From positions 2,976,001 to 3,040,000 of the forward strand of contig CAXXVF010000002.1 in NCBI GenBank assembly GCA_963663605.2: a stretch of DNA of 64,000 nt, in the 5' to 3' direction. The translations under genes and the position numbers were made by a program. Positions 6,945 to 16,138 of this stretch are shown here, piece after piece. The stretch's first letter is position 1. Each line of letters opens with the position of its first letter. Under the pieces are notes generated by a model. The model searched no databases. It was not told the DNA's origin and worked only from the letters and a program-made list of their open reading frames with translations. The stretch comes from Sporobacter sp963663605 (lineage in GTDB: Bacteria > Bacillota > Clostridia > Oscillospirales > Oscillospiraceae).

Positions 6945-8195
6945 ATGGCAAGGATATTAGGTAATGTCAGGAAAAAAAAGCTCTGGCGCAACATCGCGTT
7001 TTTATTGGCGATTATCGGGCCGGGCATCATCACCGGCAGCGTTGACAACGACGTCGGCGGGATTACGACGTATTCCGTTGCCGGCGCGCTGTACGGTTAT
7101 AAACTTATCTGGACGCTCATCCCCGCGTTTATCGTCCTGTTCGTCACACAGGAGATGAACGCGCGCATGGGGATCGTCACCGGGAAAGGGCTGGCCGACC
7201 TCATCCGCGAGAACACAGGCGTCAAAGTTACGTTCTTTATTGTCATTTTCCTTCTGGCCGCGGATATCATGAACACTATGACGGAATTTTCCGGCGTGGC
7301 CGGCAGTATGGAGATATTCGGCGTCAGTAAATACATCTCTGTTCCCGTTGTAGCCGTCGGCGTGTGGTTTATCGTCGTCAAGGGCACTTACCGCATCGCA
7401 GAAAAGATATTTCTGGTTTTCTGCCTGGCGCTTTTCATATATGTCGCGGCGGCGCTTATGGGGAATCCGGACTGGTCTGCAATCGGCCAATCGATCATCC
7501 GGCCCCAGGTCGAGACGAATTTTGTATACATCGCGACCGTCATCGGACTTATCGGCACGACGATCGCCCCGTGGATGCAGTTTTATATGCAGTCGTCCGT
7601 CATTGAAAAGCAGCTGCGCGTCAAGGACCTCAAGTGGTCCAAGCTGGATGTTTTGATCGGCTGCCTGTGCACGATTATCGTCGCGTTTTTCATCATCGTG
7701 GCCTGTGCTTCTACGCTTCACCCCAAGGGCATTGAAATCAACGCGGCGATTGACGCCGCCGAGGCGCTCGCCCCCGTGGCCGGCGCGCTTGCGTCCCAGG
7801 TGTTCGCGTTTGGGCTGTTTGTCGCGGCTGTTTTCGCATCGGTCATTCTGCCGGTCGCCGTGTCGTTTTATGTATGCGAATCATTTGGGTTTGAAGCCGG
7901 TATCGATAAAACATGGCATGAAGCGCCCCAGTTTTACTGGCTGTATACGGCCATCATCGCGATATCGGCGGGCATTATACTCCTGCCGAACGCGCCGCTC
8001 ATCGAAATCGCCCTGTGGTCCCAGCGCATCAACGGGATCATGCTGCCCGTCGTTTTGATCTGCATGGTATCGATCATCAACAAAAAAGAGGTCATGGGCG
8101 AGTACGTCAACAAGCCCATAACCAATATCATTTCCATCGCGACGATCGTGATCCTGATCTGCCTGACCGCAACGCTCGTTATCTCCATGTTTTGA
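6945..8195 (+). CDS. NRAMP-related magnesium transporter (NrMT type)
   Basis: 416 residues, about 11 hydrophobic helices. The NRAMP fold is recognisable, but the transition-metal site is changed. The helix-1 DPGN motif reads GSVDNDVGG, and the helix-6 MPHN motif, which normally carries the metal-binding Met, reads IAPWMQ, so Met is Ala. Loss of that Met is the mark of NRAMP-related Mg2+ transporters described from Clostridium acetobutylicum and Eggerthella lenta. The M-box upstream gives independent support for Mg2+. It is expressed with the MgtE-like sensor, 14 bases apart. It is expected to import Mg2+ across the cytoplasmic membrane; Mn2+ transport is less likely. Confidence 0.88.
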   Translation: MARILGNVRKKKLWRNIAFLLAIIGPGIITGSVDNDVGGITTYSVAGALYGYKLIWTLIPAFIVLFVTQEMNARMGIVTGKGLADLIRENTGVKVTFFIVIFLLAADIMNTMTEFSGVAGSMEIFGVSKYISVPVVAVGVWFIVVKGTYRIAEKIFLVFCLALFIYVAAALMGNPDWSAIGQSIIRPQVETNFVYIATVIGLIGTTIAPWMQFYMQSSVIEKQLRVKDLKWSKLDVLIGCLCTIIVAFFIIVACASTLHPKGIEINAAIDAAEALAPVAGALASQVFAFGLFVAAVFASVILPVAVSFYVCESFGFEAGIDKTWHEAPQFYWLYTAIIAISAGIILLPNAPLIEIALWSQRINGIMLPVVLICMVSIINKKEVMGEYVNKPITNIISIATIVILICLTATLVISMF

Positions 8196-8250
8196 TAAGC
8201 GGCGGTCTTTGTGCCGTAGCAGACAGCTTGATATATACAGTAATACCAAA

Positions 8251-8300
8251 AAAATTGCACTGAGTGAAAAGAACGGGTTCTTTTCACCCGGTGCAATTTT
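8251..8300. terminator. long bidirectional terminator hairpin
   Basis: AAAATTGCAC/GTGCAATTTT outer arms enclose GTGAAAAGAAC/GTTCTTTTCAC. U-runs occur on both strands, so it can end the Mg operon (+) and the LRR gene (-). Confidence 0.85.
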
Positions 8301-8373
8301 ACAGTTCACAGAGCAACAGGACGATTGAAAGCCATACGGCACAAGCATGTACGGCAGCCAGTGCATTGTCCGA

Positions 8374-9366
8374 TTATCTTCTCTCGTTTAAAACTGCCTC
8401 TGCTCCAAGTAATACCAAACAAACAAGCAGCACGACTAAGCAGACATACAGTGTTGCCTCGGCTTCAAATTGCGCCGTAATTGTCACATCAGAGGCAGGC
8501 ATGACGAAGCTCGTGCCGCTGATAACGTGTTCTCCCGTTATGTCTGTATATTTGAGTGAGCCCGGTTTCAGATGCATGCCCGAATCCGGCGTGATCGTAA
8601 GATTGACCGTTGTGCCTTCCGCGGCATAAGCAGTGTCCGCGCTGATGCTCCCGCCCGACAGGCTGCCGATATTAACGCTGAAAAGCTCCACGCAGGGATA
8701 CCCGTGAAACGTCGGCGTCGTAAAGCCTGTATGGCCCGAATAAAAGTAGATTGTAAAACCCGGAGCGGCACTATCAAAAACACTTGAGCCCCAAACAGAC
8801 GGCGCATCACCTTCAAAATATGCGGAAACAAGCGATGGGCAATTACAAAAAGCATTATACTTGATTAAAGTCACGCTTTCTGGAATCGTGATGCTGGTCA
8901 GTGAATTGCACTCAAAAAAAGCGTACTCTCCGATTGAAGCTACACTGTCCGGCATCGTGATGCTCTCCAGCGAATAGCAATAACAAAAAACCGATACCCC
9001 GATTGAAGTCACACTGTCTGGAATAGTTATGCTGGACATTGCCTCACAACGAAAAAAAGCTCGATACTTTATTATAGTCACGGTATCCGGTATTATCATA
9101 CTTGTGATAGCGTAGCAATTTGGATAAACCAAGGCGTTAAACGCATTATCGCCAATCGCTGCGACGGTGATGCCGTCAATTGTTGACGGGATTTCCACAT
9201 CGCCGCCGAGCCCTGTATAACCTGTAATTGTCCCTGTGGCAGGATCAAAAATAAAATCACTTTCAGGCGACGCCGCCATTGCCCCTTGGGCAAAGGCTAA
9301 AGAAAGCATAAGCAGCGCACTGGAAATAGCTATCATGAATCGTTTAATTTTCAACATAATTTTCAC
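8374..9366 (-). CDS. secreted leucine-rich repeat (BspA-type) protein with C-terminal membrane anchor
   Basis: 330 residues. The signal peptide at about 1-31 has a basic start, a hydrophobic core and AMA-AS cleavage. Residues 60-190 contain LRR_5/BspA repeats of the form SITIPDSVTSIGxxxF; at least five are seen. Residues 225-300 form a small beta domain with GTTVNLTITPDSGM and DVTITAQFEAE, like the repeats found in surface proteins. A final helix (LYVCLVVLLVCLVLLGAEAVL) plus NERR looks like a stop-transfer anchor. The protein is likely displayed on the outer face of the membrane, with binding as the probable role and an unknown partner. It is transcribed alone. Confidence 0.85.
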   Translation of the reverse strand: MKIMLKIKRFMIAISSALLMLSLAFAQGAMAASPESDFIFDPATGTITGYTGLGGDVEIPSTIDGITVAAIGDNAFNALVYPNCYAITSMIIPDTVTIIKYRAFFRCEAMSSITIPDSVTSIGVSVFCYCYSLESITMPDSVASIGEYAFFECNSLTSITIPESVTLIKYNAFCNCPSLVSAYFEGDAPSVWGSSVFDSAAPGFTIYFYSGHTGFTTPTFHGYPCVELFSVNIGSLSGGSISADTAYAAEGTTVNLTITPDSGMHLKPGSLKYTDITGEHVISGTSFVMPASDVTITAQFEAEATLYVCLVVLLVCLVLLGAEAVLNERR

Positions 9367-9629
9367 ATCAGCTAATTAGTAGAAAAGCTTTACAATGTGT
9401 CAAAGCTTATCCCGCAACAGTATATGGTGATTGCTGATAACTTGTTAAAATCATGCTATATGCGGCAGGTCCAAAGTTATGTGTCCCCAGTGAAAAGAAG
9501 TTGGAATATTACCGGTTGTGGGAATGTGTTGCGCAAATGTATGCTCCTCAAAGTGCAATGTTATAGGCATTGCTGAAATACAAAATAAAAAATCACCGGC
9601 AATTATTCCCGATGGTTTTTAAAAAAGTT
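9367..9629. other. gene-free stretch upstream of the LRR gene
   Basis: No open frame with a ribosome site and no recognised RNA. AT-rich; it should hold the LRR gene promoter on the minus strand and the 3' region of the ytaF-like gene. Confidence 0.5.
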
Positions 9630-10256
9630 CTAAAACTTGAATAGCTTCAAAACGGCCAGGGCTATCAGCAGAATACCGCCGAGCCAGGAGAGATCGAGCT
9701 TCGTTTTATGTATGAGCCATTTCCCCAAGAAATAGCCGAGCGTCAGAGCGAGGACGTTCGAAGCTAGAGAAAGCGCCGTCAGACTGAGGTAATTGATTGG
9801 CAGCAGCCCCCAGCCGAACCCGACGGCAAAGCCGTCTAGCGACAGCGCCAGCGCCAGATAAACGGCCTCTTTGACGGAGATGCTTTTTGAATGGTCCAAA
9901 TCGGCTTTATCGGCGTCGGCATAGACGGTCAGGACAACATTTAAGTCAAAAACTCTCATTCGCAGCTGGTTCTGTTTGTTTTCATTTCTGGAGATCCAGC
10001 GTTTGAGAAGAAACTCAAAGCTTTTAACAAGCCCGATGACCAGCAGCAGTGCAAAGGAAACGGCAGACGAGAGCTCCGCGGATAAAACCCCCCTCGCAAG
10101 TGAGCTGAGGCCTGTCGAAACGGCAAGGGCCGACGTGCACAGGAGGCTGATGACGGCGACGGCGGGCCATCTTATTTTTGTTTTGGATATCCCGCAGGCA
10201 AGGCTCGCGGTGAACGCGTCCAGGCAAAGCGCCGTCACCAGCAAGATTTGTAACAT
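9630..10256 (-). CDS. ytaF: YtaF/MntP-family sporulation membrane protein
   Basis: 208 residues with two halves of three helices, the fold of the MntP/YtaF family. The conserved acidic residue appears in CLDAFTASLACGI (helix 1) and again in SLDGFAVGFGWG (helix 4). A hydrophilic loop rich in Lys, Asp and Glu (about 95-125) joins the halves. YtaF is annotated as a sporulation protein; related MntP proteins export Mn2+. It is divergent from the Ca ATPase gene, with about 87 bases between the two starts. The gene name rests on family resemblance only. Confidence 0.8.
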   Translation of the reverse strand: MLQILLVTALCLDAFTASLACGISKTKIRWPAVAVISLLCTSALAVSTGLSSLARGVLSAELSSAVSFALLLVIGLVKSFEFLLKRWISRNENKQNQLRMRVFDLNVVLTVYADADKADLDHSKSISVKEAVYLALALSLDGFAVGFGWGLLPINYLSLTALSLASNVLALTLGYFLGKWLIHKTKLDLSWLGGILLIALAVLKLFKF

Positions 10257-10342
10257 ATTAAGACAACCCCCAAAATATATTTTAAAGAAGTGATTTGAAG
10301 CACAAGCTTAAAGCCGATCATGTATTTACGAGGGGTAGGCAC

Positions 10343-13018
10343 ATGCAGAATACGACGGAGCTCATCGGCAGAATCAGAGGCCTTTCCGAAAAAGACGTAA
10401 GCCTGTCAAAAGAGCGTCACGGAGACAATGCGCTCGTGCGGCATAAAAAGCAGAGTTTCCTACGGGAATTTATGATGAATTTCGGGGACCCGATCATTAA
10501 GATACTGCTCGTCGCGCTTGTCGCGAACATCGTTATCCGGCTGCGGGACTTCAACTGGTATGAAACGATCGGGATCGCGGCGGCCATTCTGATTTCCACT
10601 TTCGTATCCACGTTATCCGAGCACGGCAGCGAAACGGCGTTTGAAAAGCTGCAGGAGGACGCGCTTAAAACGAAATGCCGGGTCAAACGCTCCGACGGAC
10701 TTGTGGAGCTGCCTGTCGTTGAAGTCGTTGTCGGCGACATCGTTCTGCTGCAGCCCGGAGACCGTATTCCGGCGGACGGCGTCATTACCTGCGGCGAGAT
10801 CTATGTGGATCAGTCGCCGCTCAACGGGGAGAGCAAGGAGGCTGTCAAACGGCCGGGCAGCGAGCGCCTGGCGGACGCCGGCGGTTTCAGCGACAAAAAC
10901 CGATTGTTCCGCGGCTGCGTCGTTTGTTCCGGAGAGGCGATCATGCGCGTCACGGGCGTCGGTTCGAACACCTTTTACGGCAGGCTCGCGCACGATGTGC
11001 AGGAGGATTCGAGAGAAAGCCCTTTGAAACTGCGGCTCGGTAAGCTGGCACAGTCTGTAAGTAAAATGGGATATATCGGCGCTGCGCTCGTCGCGTTCGC
11101 CGACCTCTTTAACGCCGTCGTGATATCAAACGCGTGGAGCGGCGACGCGATACTGGGTGTGCTTCATTCGCCGCAGATTCTAGTCGGACACCTCATACAT
11201 GCCGTGACGCTGTCCATTTCCGTTATCGTGGTGGCAATCCCGGAAGGGCTGCCGCTGATGATTACGATTGTCCTGTCCTCAAATATGAAGCGTATGCTCC
11301 GCGACAATGTGCTGGTACGAAAGCTCGTGGGGATCGAGACGTCGGGCAACCTCAATATCCTGTTCGCGGATAAAACCGGCACGATCACAAAAGGGGAGCT
11401 GAAAGTCCTTTTTTTTATTGCCGGAGACGGGACCCAAACGGACAGGTTCTCAAAAATACGCAAAACGGAACTCGGCAAGCTTTTACGGTTATCCTGCGTA
11501 TATAATACGGCCGCGACGTTCAGCAGCGTCGGTGGGAAAACACGCGCCGTCGGCGGAAACGCTACCGAAAGGGCACTATTGGAGTTTGCGCAGCAGCAAT
11601 CCTGGAAGGAGAGCATCCGGGTCGTATCAAGCATGCCGTTTTCCAGTATCAACAAGTACTCCTGCGCACAGGTGAAAGGGGCCTATAACCTTACGCTCAT
11701 AAAAGGCGCGCCGGAACTGATCGTGCCCAACTGCACGCGATATATGGACAAAGACGGCGTCAGGCGAAAGCTCACGTCGCCGGCCGGATTGAAAAAGAGC
11801 ATGCAGGAGATGACGGAGCGCGCCGTCCGGCTTTTGGCGCTCGCCGTCAGCGAAGATGATATGAGTACGCGCGGGATAAACGCCGATCTGACGCTTCTGG
11901 GAATCATTGCGATACGGGACGAAGTACGCCGCGAGGCGTCCAAGGCGCTCCGTCAGGTTGTCGGCGCGGGTATACAGGTTGTCATGATCACGGGGGACAA
12001 CCGGGAGACGGCGGCGGCGATCGCGCGCGAAGTGGGGCTTATACACAACGATTCGGAGCGCTCGGTGCTTACGAGCAGCGAGCTTCAGAAGATGTCGGAC
12101 AGAGAATTGAGGGCGGCCCTGCCGCATCTGCGCGTCGTCGCGCGCGCGGTGCCGTCCGATAAAAGCCGGCTGATCGCCGCCTCGCAGGAACTGGGGCTTG
12201 TCGCCGGTATGACGGGAGACGGGATCAACGACGCGCCGGCGCTCAAAATCGCGGACGTCGGTTTTTCAATGGGGAGCGGGACGGAGGTTGCCAAAGAAGC
12301 CAGCGATATCGTTATTCTGGACGACAACTTCCTGTCTATCTCCAAGGCCGTTTTGTACGGCCGGACGATTTTTAAAAGTATCCGGAAATTTATCATCTTC
12401 CAGTTGACGATCAACCTCTGCGCCGTCGCCGTTTCCATAATCGGACCGTTCATCGGGATCAGCTCGCCGATCACGGTTCTGCAGATGCTGTGGGTCAACA
12501 TGGTGATGGATACGCTGGCCGGGCTTGCGTTTGCCGGTGAAGCACCATTGAAAGAGTATATGGAAGAGATGCCGAAAAAGCGGGATGAACCGATCATCAA
12601 TCGATATATGTACAACCAGATTCTTGTGGGCGGTATCTATTTCATGCTGCTGTGCGTCCTGTTTTTAAAACTGCCGGCTATCCATACTATGTATGATAAC
12701 GTGCCGGGTGACGGCTTTTTCATGACGGCCTTCTTTGCGATGTTTATCTTTGCCGGTGTGTTCAACAGCTTCAACGTTCGGACGACACGGCTGAATCTGC
12801 TGGCGCATATATGGAAGAACAAAGGGTTTATAGCGATCATGGTGTTCGTGATTGCCATACAGCTGATCATCATCTATTTCGGCGGCGCGATCTTCCGGAC
12901 GACGGGTTTGATGTGTTCACAGCTGCAGTTTGTGATCCTCTTAGCTTTTACGGTCATACCGGTCGATTTTATCCGAAAATCGGCTTATGGCAGTATGCAC
13001 CGCGGGAATGCTATATAA
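10343..13018 (+). CDS. P-type Ca2+-transporting ATPase, P2B (PMCA)-like
   Basis: 891 residues from ATG 10343, chosen because GAGGGG lies seven bases upstream; a TTG start 16 codons earlier is possible. The phosphorylation motif DKTGTIT, the actuator motif LNGES, and TGDGINDAPALK of the P domain are all present. Helix 4 has IPEGLP, the Ca2+-site proline motif. Helix 6 reads MLWVNMVMDTLAGLA, the plasma-membrane Ca2+ ATPase version (one Ca2+ site), not the SERCA version with TDG. It probably exports Ca2+ from the cytoplasm. Ten helices are expected. No obvious calmodulin-like tail is present. Confidence 0.9.
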   Translation: MQNTTELIGRIRGLSEKDVSLSKERHGDNALVRHKKQSFLREFMMNFGDPIIKILLVALVANIVIRLRDFNWYETIGIAAAILISTFVSTLSEHGSETAFEKLQEDALKTKCRVKRSDGLVELPVVEVVVGDIVLLQPGDRIPADGVITCGEIYVDQSPLNGESKEAVKRPGSERLADAGGFSDKNRLFRGCVVCSGEAIMRVTGVGSNTFYGRLAHDVQEDSRESPLKLRLGKLAQSVSKMGYIGAALVAFADLFNAVVISNAWSGDAILGVLHSPQILVGHLIHAVTLSISVIVVAIPEGLPLMITIVLSSNMKRMLRDNVLVRKLVGIETSGNLNILFADKTGTITKGELKVLFFIAGDGTQTDRFSKIRKTELGKLLRLSCVYNTAATFSSVGGKTRAVGGNATERALLEFAQQQSWKESIRVVSSMPFSSINKYSCAQVKGAYNLTLIKGAPELIVPNCTRYMDKDGVRRKLTSPAGLKKSMQEMTERAVRLLALAVSEDDMSTRGINADLTLLGIIAIRDEVRREASKALRQVVGAGIQVVMITGDNRETAAAIAREVGLIHNDSERSVLTSSELQKMSDRELRAALPHLRVVARAVPSDKSRLIAASQELGLVAGMTGDGINDAPALKIADVGFSMGSGTEVAKEASDIVILDDNFLSISKAVLYGRTIFKSIRKFIIFQLTINLCAVAVSIIGPFIGISSPITVLQMLWVNMVMDTLAGLAFAGEAPLKEYMEEMPKKRDEPIINRYMYNQILVGGIYFMLLCVLFLKLPAIHTMYDNVPGDGFFMTAFFAMFIFAGVFNSFNVRTTRLNLLAHIWKNKGFIAIMVFVIAIQLIIIYFGGAIFRTTGLMCSQLQFVILLAFTVIPVDFIRKSAYGSMHRGNAI

Positions 13019-13440
13019 ACGCAGGGCATAATGCATAAAACACGTTGAGGAATTGTCATAAAAAATACACAGTCAATTCATGATTGTATACATGTAGACA
13101 TAATATATTTTGGTACATTTGACTTTATCCGTCCCGATGGACAGGGCAACCTGCTGAAATTGCATTTTCCGCTTGCAAAACGGATGCGTATATTATTGCA
13201 ATGATGCGTTGAATGCAATACAATATCTATACGCGTCCCCGCCCGAAATATAGGGGCCATGCCCCATGCCCCATAAAATAAACCGGGAAATGTGCCTGCG
13301 TGCGGGAATTATTCCCGTGGCAGGCTATAGTATGGGAATGCTCTGTTGTACGGGTTTTTTACGTAAGCGGCGTAAAACGAGGGGCAGATTCTCAAACAAT
13401 GTTATCAATAAAAAAACAACATATGAAAGGGAACGGTACT
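13019..13440. other. gene-free stretch before the SDR gene
   Basis: About 420 bases without a convincing gene or known RNA. The frame open to the left of the SDR start has no good ribosome site and reads through low-quality protein, so it is treated as untranslated leader. Confidence 0.5.
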
Positions 13441-14238
13441 ATGCCAAAACCAATCAGCAATATGACGGATGCTTTTTCCGTCAAGGGAAAAAATGTTATC
13501 GTAACCGGCGGCAACAGAGGGATCGGCTTGGGTATATCAACGGCATTTGCGCAAAGCGGCGCGAACGTGGCGATCCTTTGCCGGAACAAGGAAGGCGGAG
13601 ACAAGGTTGCCGAAAGCCTGAACCAATATGGCGGTACGTGTTTCTGTGTTGCCTGCGACACGTCGTCGTTTGAAAGTGTGCAAAATGCCGTCAAAGAGAT
13701 CTACAAGGTGTTCCCGGAGGTCAATGTCCTTGTCAACAATGCCGGCGTTTCAACAGTCACAAAGTTTTTGGACGATAAAGGATTGAACGAGTGGCACAGG
13801 GTCGTCAATACAGATCTGCACGGTCCGGCGTATATGATCTATGAAGTCGCTCCGAAAATGATCGAAGCCGGCAAGGGCGGCAGCATCATCAATATTTCGT
13901 CTATCGGCGGACAGGGCGTCGGCGGGACCAAACATCATCCCAAGGCTTCGTATCACGCGTCAAAGGCGGGCCTTGAAATGCTCACGAAGGCGCTTGCGGT
14001 TGAGTTCGGCGATTACGGTATCCGCGTCAACGTCGTTGAGCCGGGGCCGACGCACTCGGATCTCGACAAGGACCTTCCGCCCGATGCGTTTGCAAAAATA
14101 GAAAACAGTATGCCCATGCACCGGTTTGGCGAACCGATCGAGATCGGCGCGCTGTGCGTCTTTTTGTCCACGGACGCCGCCAATCAGATGACTGGGACCA
14201 TTAACGTCCACGACGGCGGAATGGTATTGGGCGGCTGA
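13441..14238 (+). CDS. short-chain dehydrogenase/reductase
   Basis: 265 residues. ATG 13441 is chosen because AAAGGGA lies eight bases before it and the protein begins just ahead of the cofactor fold. The nucleotide motif is TGGNRGIGLG (about residues 21-30) and the NNAG motif is in VNVLVNNAGVS. The catalytic Ser is in INISSIGG and YHASK gives Tyr and Lys. It has the layout of classical FabG-like SDRs acting on a hydroxyl/keto group with NAD(P)H. The C-terminal INVHDGGMVLGG is typical. The substrate is unknown. A small ABM-fold gene lies 119 bases downstream on the same strand. Confidence 0.9.
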   Translation: MPKPISNMTDAFSVKGKNVIVTGGNRGIGLGISTAFAQSGANVAILCRNKEGGDKVAESLNQYGGTCFCVACDTSSFESVQNAVKEIYKVFPEVNVLVNNAGVSTVTKFLDDKGLNEWHRVVNTDLHGPAYMIYEVAPKMIEAGKGGSIINISSIGGQGVGGTKHHPKASYHASKAGLEMLTKALAVEFGDYGIRVNVVEPGPTHSDLDKDLPPDAFAKIENSMPMHRFGEPIEIGALCVFLSTDAANQMTGTINVHDGGMVLGG

Positions 14239-14357
14239 GTCTGAGACGGAATGCGGATAGAGCCTGCGACAAGGCTGTTAACCGCTGCCGGGCTTAGCGG
14301 TATACACATTGACGCCTTTTCAGAGCGCCGATATAATTCATGACAGGAGAAATTGCA

Positions 14358-14645
14358 ATGATAATCGATCTGCTTAAGTTTACGGCTAAAGACACATGCG
14401 TTGACGAAGTGATTAAGGCAATGAAGATCCAGACGGAAGCAAACCGGGGAGATGAGGGCTGTATGATGTCCTATGTTTTTCAGTCCAATTCAAATCCGAA
14501 TGATCTGTATATGCTGCTCGGATGGGAAAACCAGGAGGCGGTGGACAAACACCTTGCGACGGAACATGACGAAGTGTTTCGCGTAAGTGTCGACGATAAG
14601 GTCGCGGGCCCCCCGGAGTTTCTGGAGTGGACGCAGATCATCTGA
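14358..14645 (+). CDS. antibiotic-biosynthesis-monooxygenase (ABM) fold protein
   Basis: 95 residues starting MIIDLLKFTAK. AGGAGA seven bases before ATG 14358 decides the start over an ATG six codons upstream. The ferredoxin-like ABM pattern is seen: a short strand, a helix, EANRGDEGC, a Tyr/Phe-rich strand, then YMLLGWENQEAVDKHLAT with the conserved W and H. Family members act as small oxidases, haem degraders or quinol monooxygenases; a strict anaerobe may use it otherwise. It lies behind the SDR gene, possibly in one transcript. Confidence 0.8.
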   Translation: MIIDLLKFTAKDTCVDEVIKAMKIQTEANRGDEGCMMSYVFQSNSNPNDLYMLLGWENQEAVDKHLATEHDEVFRVSVDDKVAGPPEFLEWTQII

Positions 14646-14707
14646 GGACAAGTTACAATTAACTTAAAAACAGTACCGTTGGGCGGTGCTGTTCGTGAAG
14701 GAGAAGC

Positions 14708-14745
14708 AAAAACCGGCGCGCGGAAGTGTGCCGGTTTTTGTTTTA
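14708..14745 (+). terminator. intrinsic terminator after the ABM gene
   Basis: AAAAACCGGC, a 12-base loop, GCCGGTTTTT then TGTTTTAAT. Strong on the plus strand and symmetric enough to work on both. Confidence 0.85.
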
Positions 14746-14835
14746 ATGTTGGGTCATAAGGCGCTGTCGGCATCGTCTGCGGCGATCCGTTTACCGGCCC
14801 GTGCTTGTTGTAACGGTTTATGCAGTCTTAATGTA

Positions 14836-14871
14836 AAAACAGGCTCACCCATATCCGGATGAGCCTGTTTT
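14836..14871. terminator. second terminator-like hairpin
   Basis: Perfect 12-bp stem AAAACAGGCTCA/TGAGCCTGTTTT with a 12-base loop, in the 360-base gap between the ABM and GNAT genes. The rest of the gap shows nothing recognisable. Confidence 0.7.
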
Positions 14872-15008
14872 CTGCGTCTGTCGGTGTTGAGTTATCCAGG
14901 AAGACTTGATATAGTGTTAGGTAAGATTCAGTATGCTGCATCATTGTTGCGGTGTGTCGGCAAAACAGCATGCATTTATTACACGTAAAGAACACGGGTG
15001 ACAGGGTT

Positions 15009-15503
15009 ATGAGCATTATAATTGAGGCATTCAAAGAAGAGTATCTCGGGGAGATAGCGGCAATATATAATTACTACGTTGAGAAAACGACGGCAACGTG
15101 GCATACGCAGCCTCTGGCGGCGGACGAAATGAAAAAACTTGTTGTATCCGACAACGAAAAATACAAGACCTTTGTCGTAAAGGACGGCGGCCGCGTCTGC
15201 GGATACGTATCGGTACGTGAATTCAAGCCGCGGGAAGGGTACACCGGCACCGCTGAAATCGGAATATACTTTGATAAGGCTTGCTGCGGAAAAGGTCTTG
15301 GCAGCAAGGCCCTGGCGCATCTGGAGAATTACTCGAAGAATGCCGGGCTCCATGTGCTTATAGCGTCGATCAGCAGCGAAAATGCCGGCAGCATCCGGTT
15401 GTTTGAAAGAAACGGCTATATGAAATGCGCGCATTTAAGGGAAGTCGGCCAAAAGTTCGGTATGCGTCTGGATGCGGTTATATATCAGAAGATACTGGAT
15501 TAG
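15009..15503 (+). CDS. GNAT N-acetyltransferase (phosphinothricin acetyltransferase-like)
   Basis: 164 residues from ATG 15009, preceded by a weak CAGGG site. The GNAT fold shows AEIGIYFDKACCGKGLGSKAL, where the (R/Q)xxGxG/A-type acetyl-CoA loop is CCGKGLG. The N-terminal IYNYYVEKTTATW and the late SIRLFERNGYM block are typical of the Pat/YwnH type, which acetylates amino groups of small molecules such as phosphinothricin or methionine sulfoximine. The actual substrate is not determinable. Confidence 0.85.
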   Translation: MSIIIEAFKEEYLGEIAAIYNYYVEKTTATWHTQPLAADEMKKLVVSDNEKYKTFVVKDGGRVCGYVSVREFKPREGYTGTAEIGIYFDKACCGKGLGSKALAHLENYSKNAGLHVLIASISSENAGSIRLFERNGYMKCAHLREVGQKFGMRLDAVIYQKILD

Positions 15504-15609
15504 TATCGGCGGCATACTTTTTTCGGCTGCCGGGATGACAAAAATTATGTGACATCGTTACGGAATTAGTCCCGACGGAAGGATATGTTTAAACAAAGGA
15601 GCTGAAGTC

Positions 15610-15927
15610 ATGATTGAGATAAAAGTGAATCCAGGGGTCTGCGGACTGAAATCTGAAATAACATGTGATTCCGACGATATGCAGACGGTAGCGATCAATT
15701 TTAAAACCGAATGCCCCAGTCTGAAGCCGCTGGAGCAAGAGCTTAAGGAAGCGGACGGCTATGCGGTATGTTTTGCAAAGTACGGCGACGGCGAAATCAG
15801 TGAGCTGGGGCGTACCTACTGCAAACATCCGGGGTGTCCCGTGGTGGCTGCAATTATCAAAGGCGTTGAAGCTGCCTGCGGGCTGGCTTTGCCGAAAAAT
15901 GCGGAGATTACGATCGAGAAGAAATAA
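15610..15927 (+). CDS. small cysteine-containing protein of unknown function
   Basis: 105 residues with a strong AAAGGAGC site. Conserved-looking features are NPGVCGLKSEI at the start, Cys in the middle, TYCKHPGCPV near residue 70 and the ending ACGLALPKNAEITIEKK. I recall a small clostridial family of this type (DUF6951-like) that often lies near corrinoid methyltransferase genes, but cannot verify it. The paired cysteines suggest metal or cluster binding. A terminator follows directly, so it is a single-gene unit. Confidence 0.6.
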   Translation: MIEIKVNPGVCGLKSEITCDSDDMQTVAINFKTECPSLKPLEQELKEADGYAVCFAKYGDGEISELGRTYCKHPGCPVVAAIIKGVEAACGLALPKNAEITIEKK

Positions 15928-15953
15928 CTGAAAACACAATATATTGCCCATAT

Positions 15954-15996
15954 ATGACGCCCTTTCGTCTTTGACTGAATGCGGCGTCATTTTTTG
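15954..15996 (+). terminator. terminator after the small Cys protein
   Basis: ATGACGCC, a 21-base loop and GGCGTCAT followed by TTTTTT. Confidence 0.8.
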
Positions 15997-16138
15997 TGCC
16001 GGGGCAGCCTATGAACGAAATATCTGAAAAACCCGGATCGATTTCAGCTGTTTCGACATTGTTTTAATACCGGTTGAACAATAAAATAGTAACATGCTTG
16101 TTTGTTTATAAATAATGAAATCGAGGTGTTATTGAACC

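Noticed and set aside
7002..7721. 239-codon minus-strand frame
   Set aside because: Antisense to the NRAMP-type gene, hydrophilic low-complexity protein, no family features.
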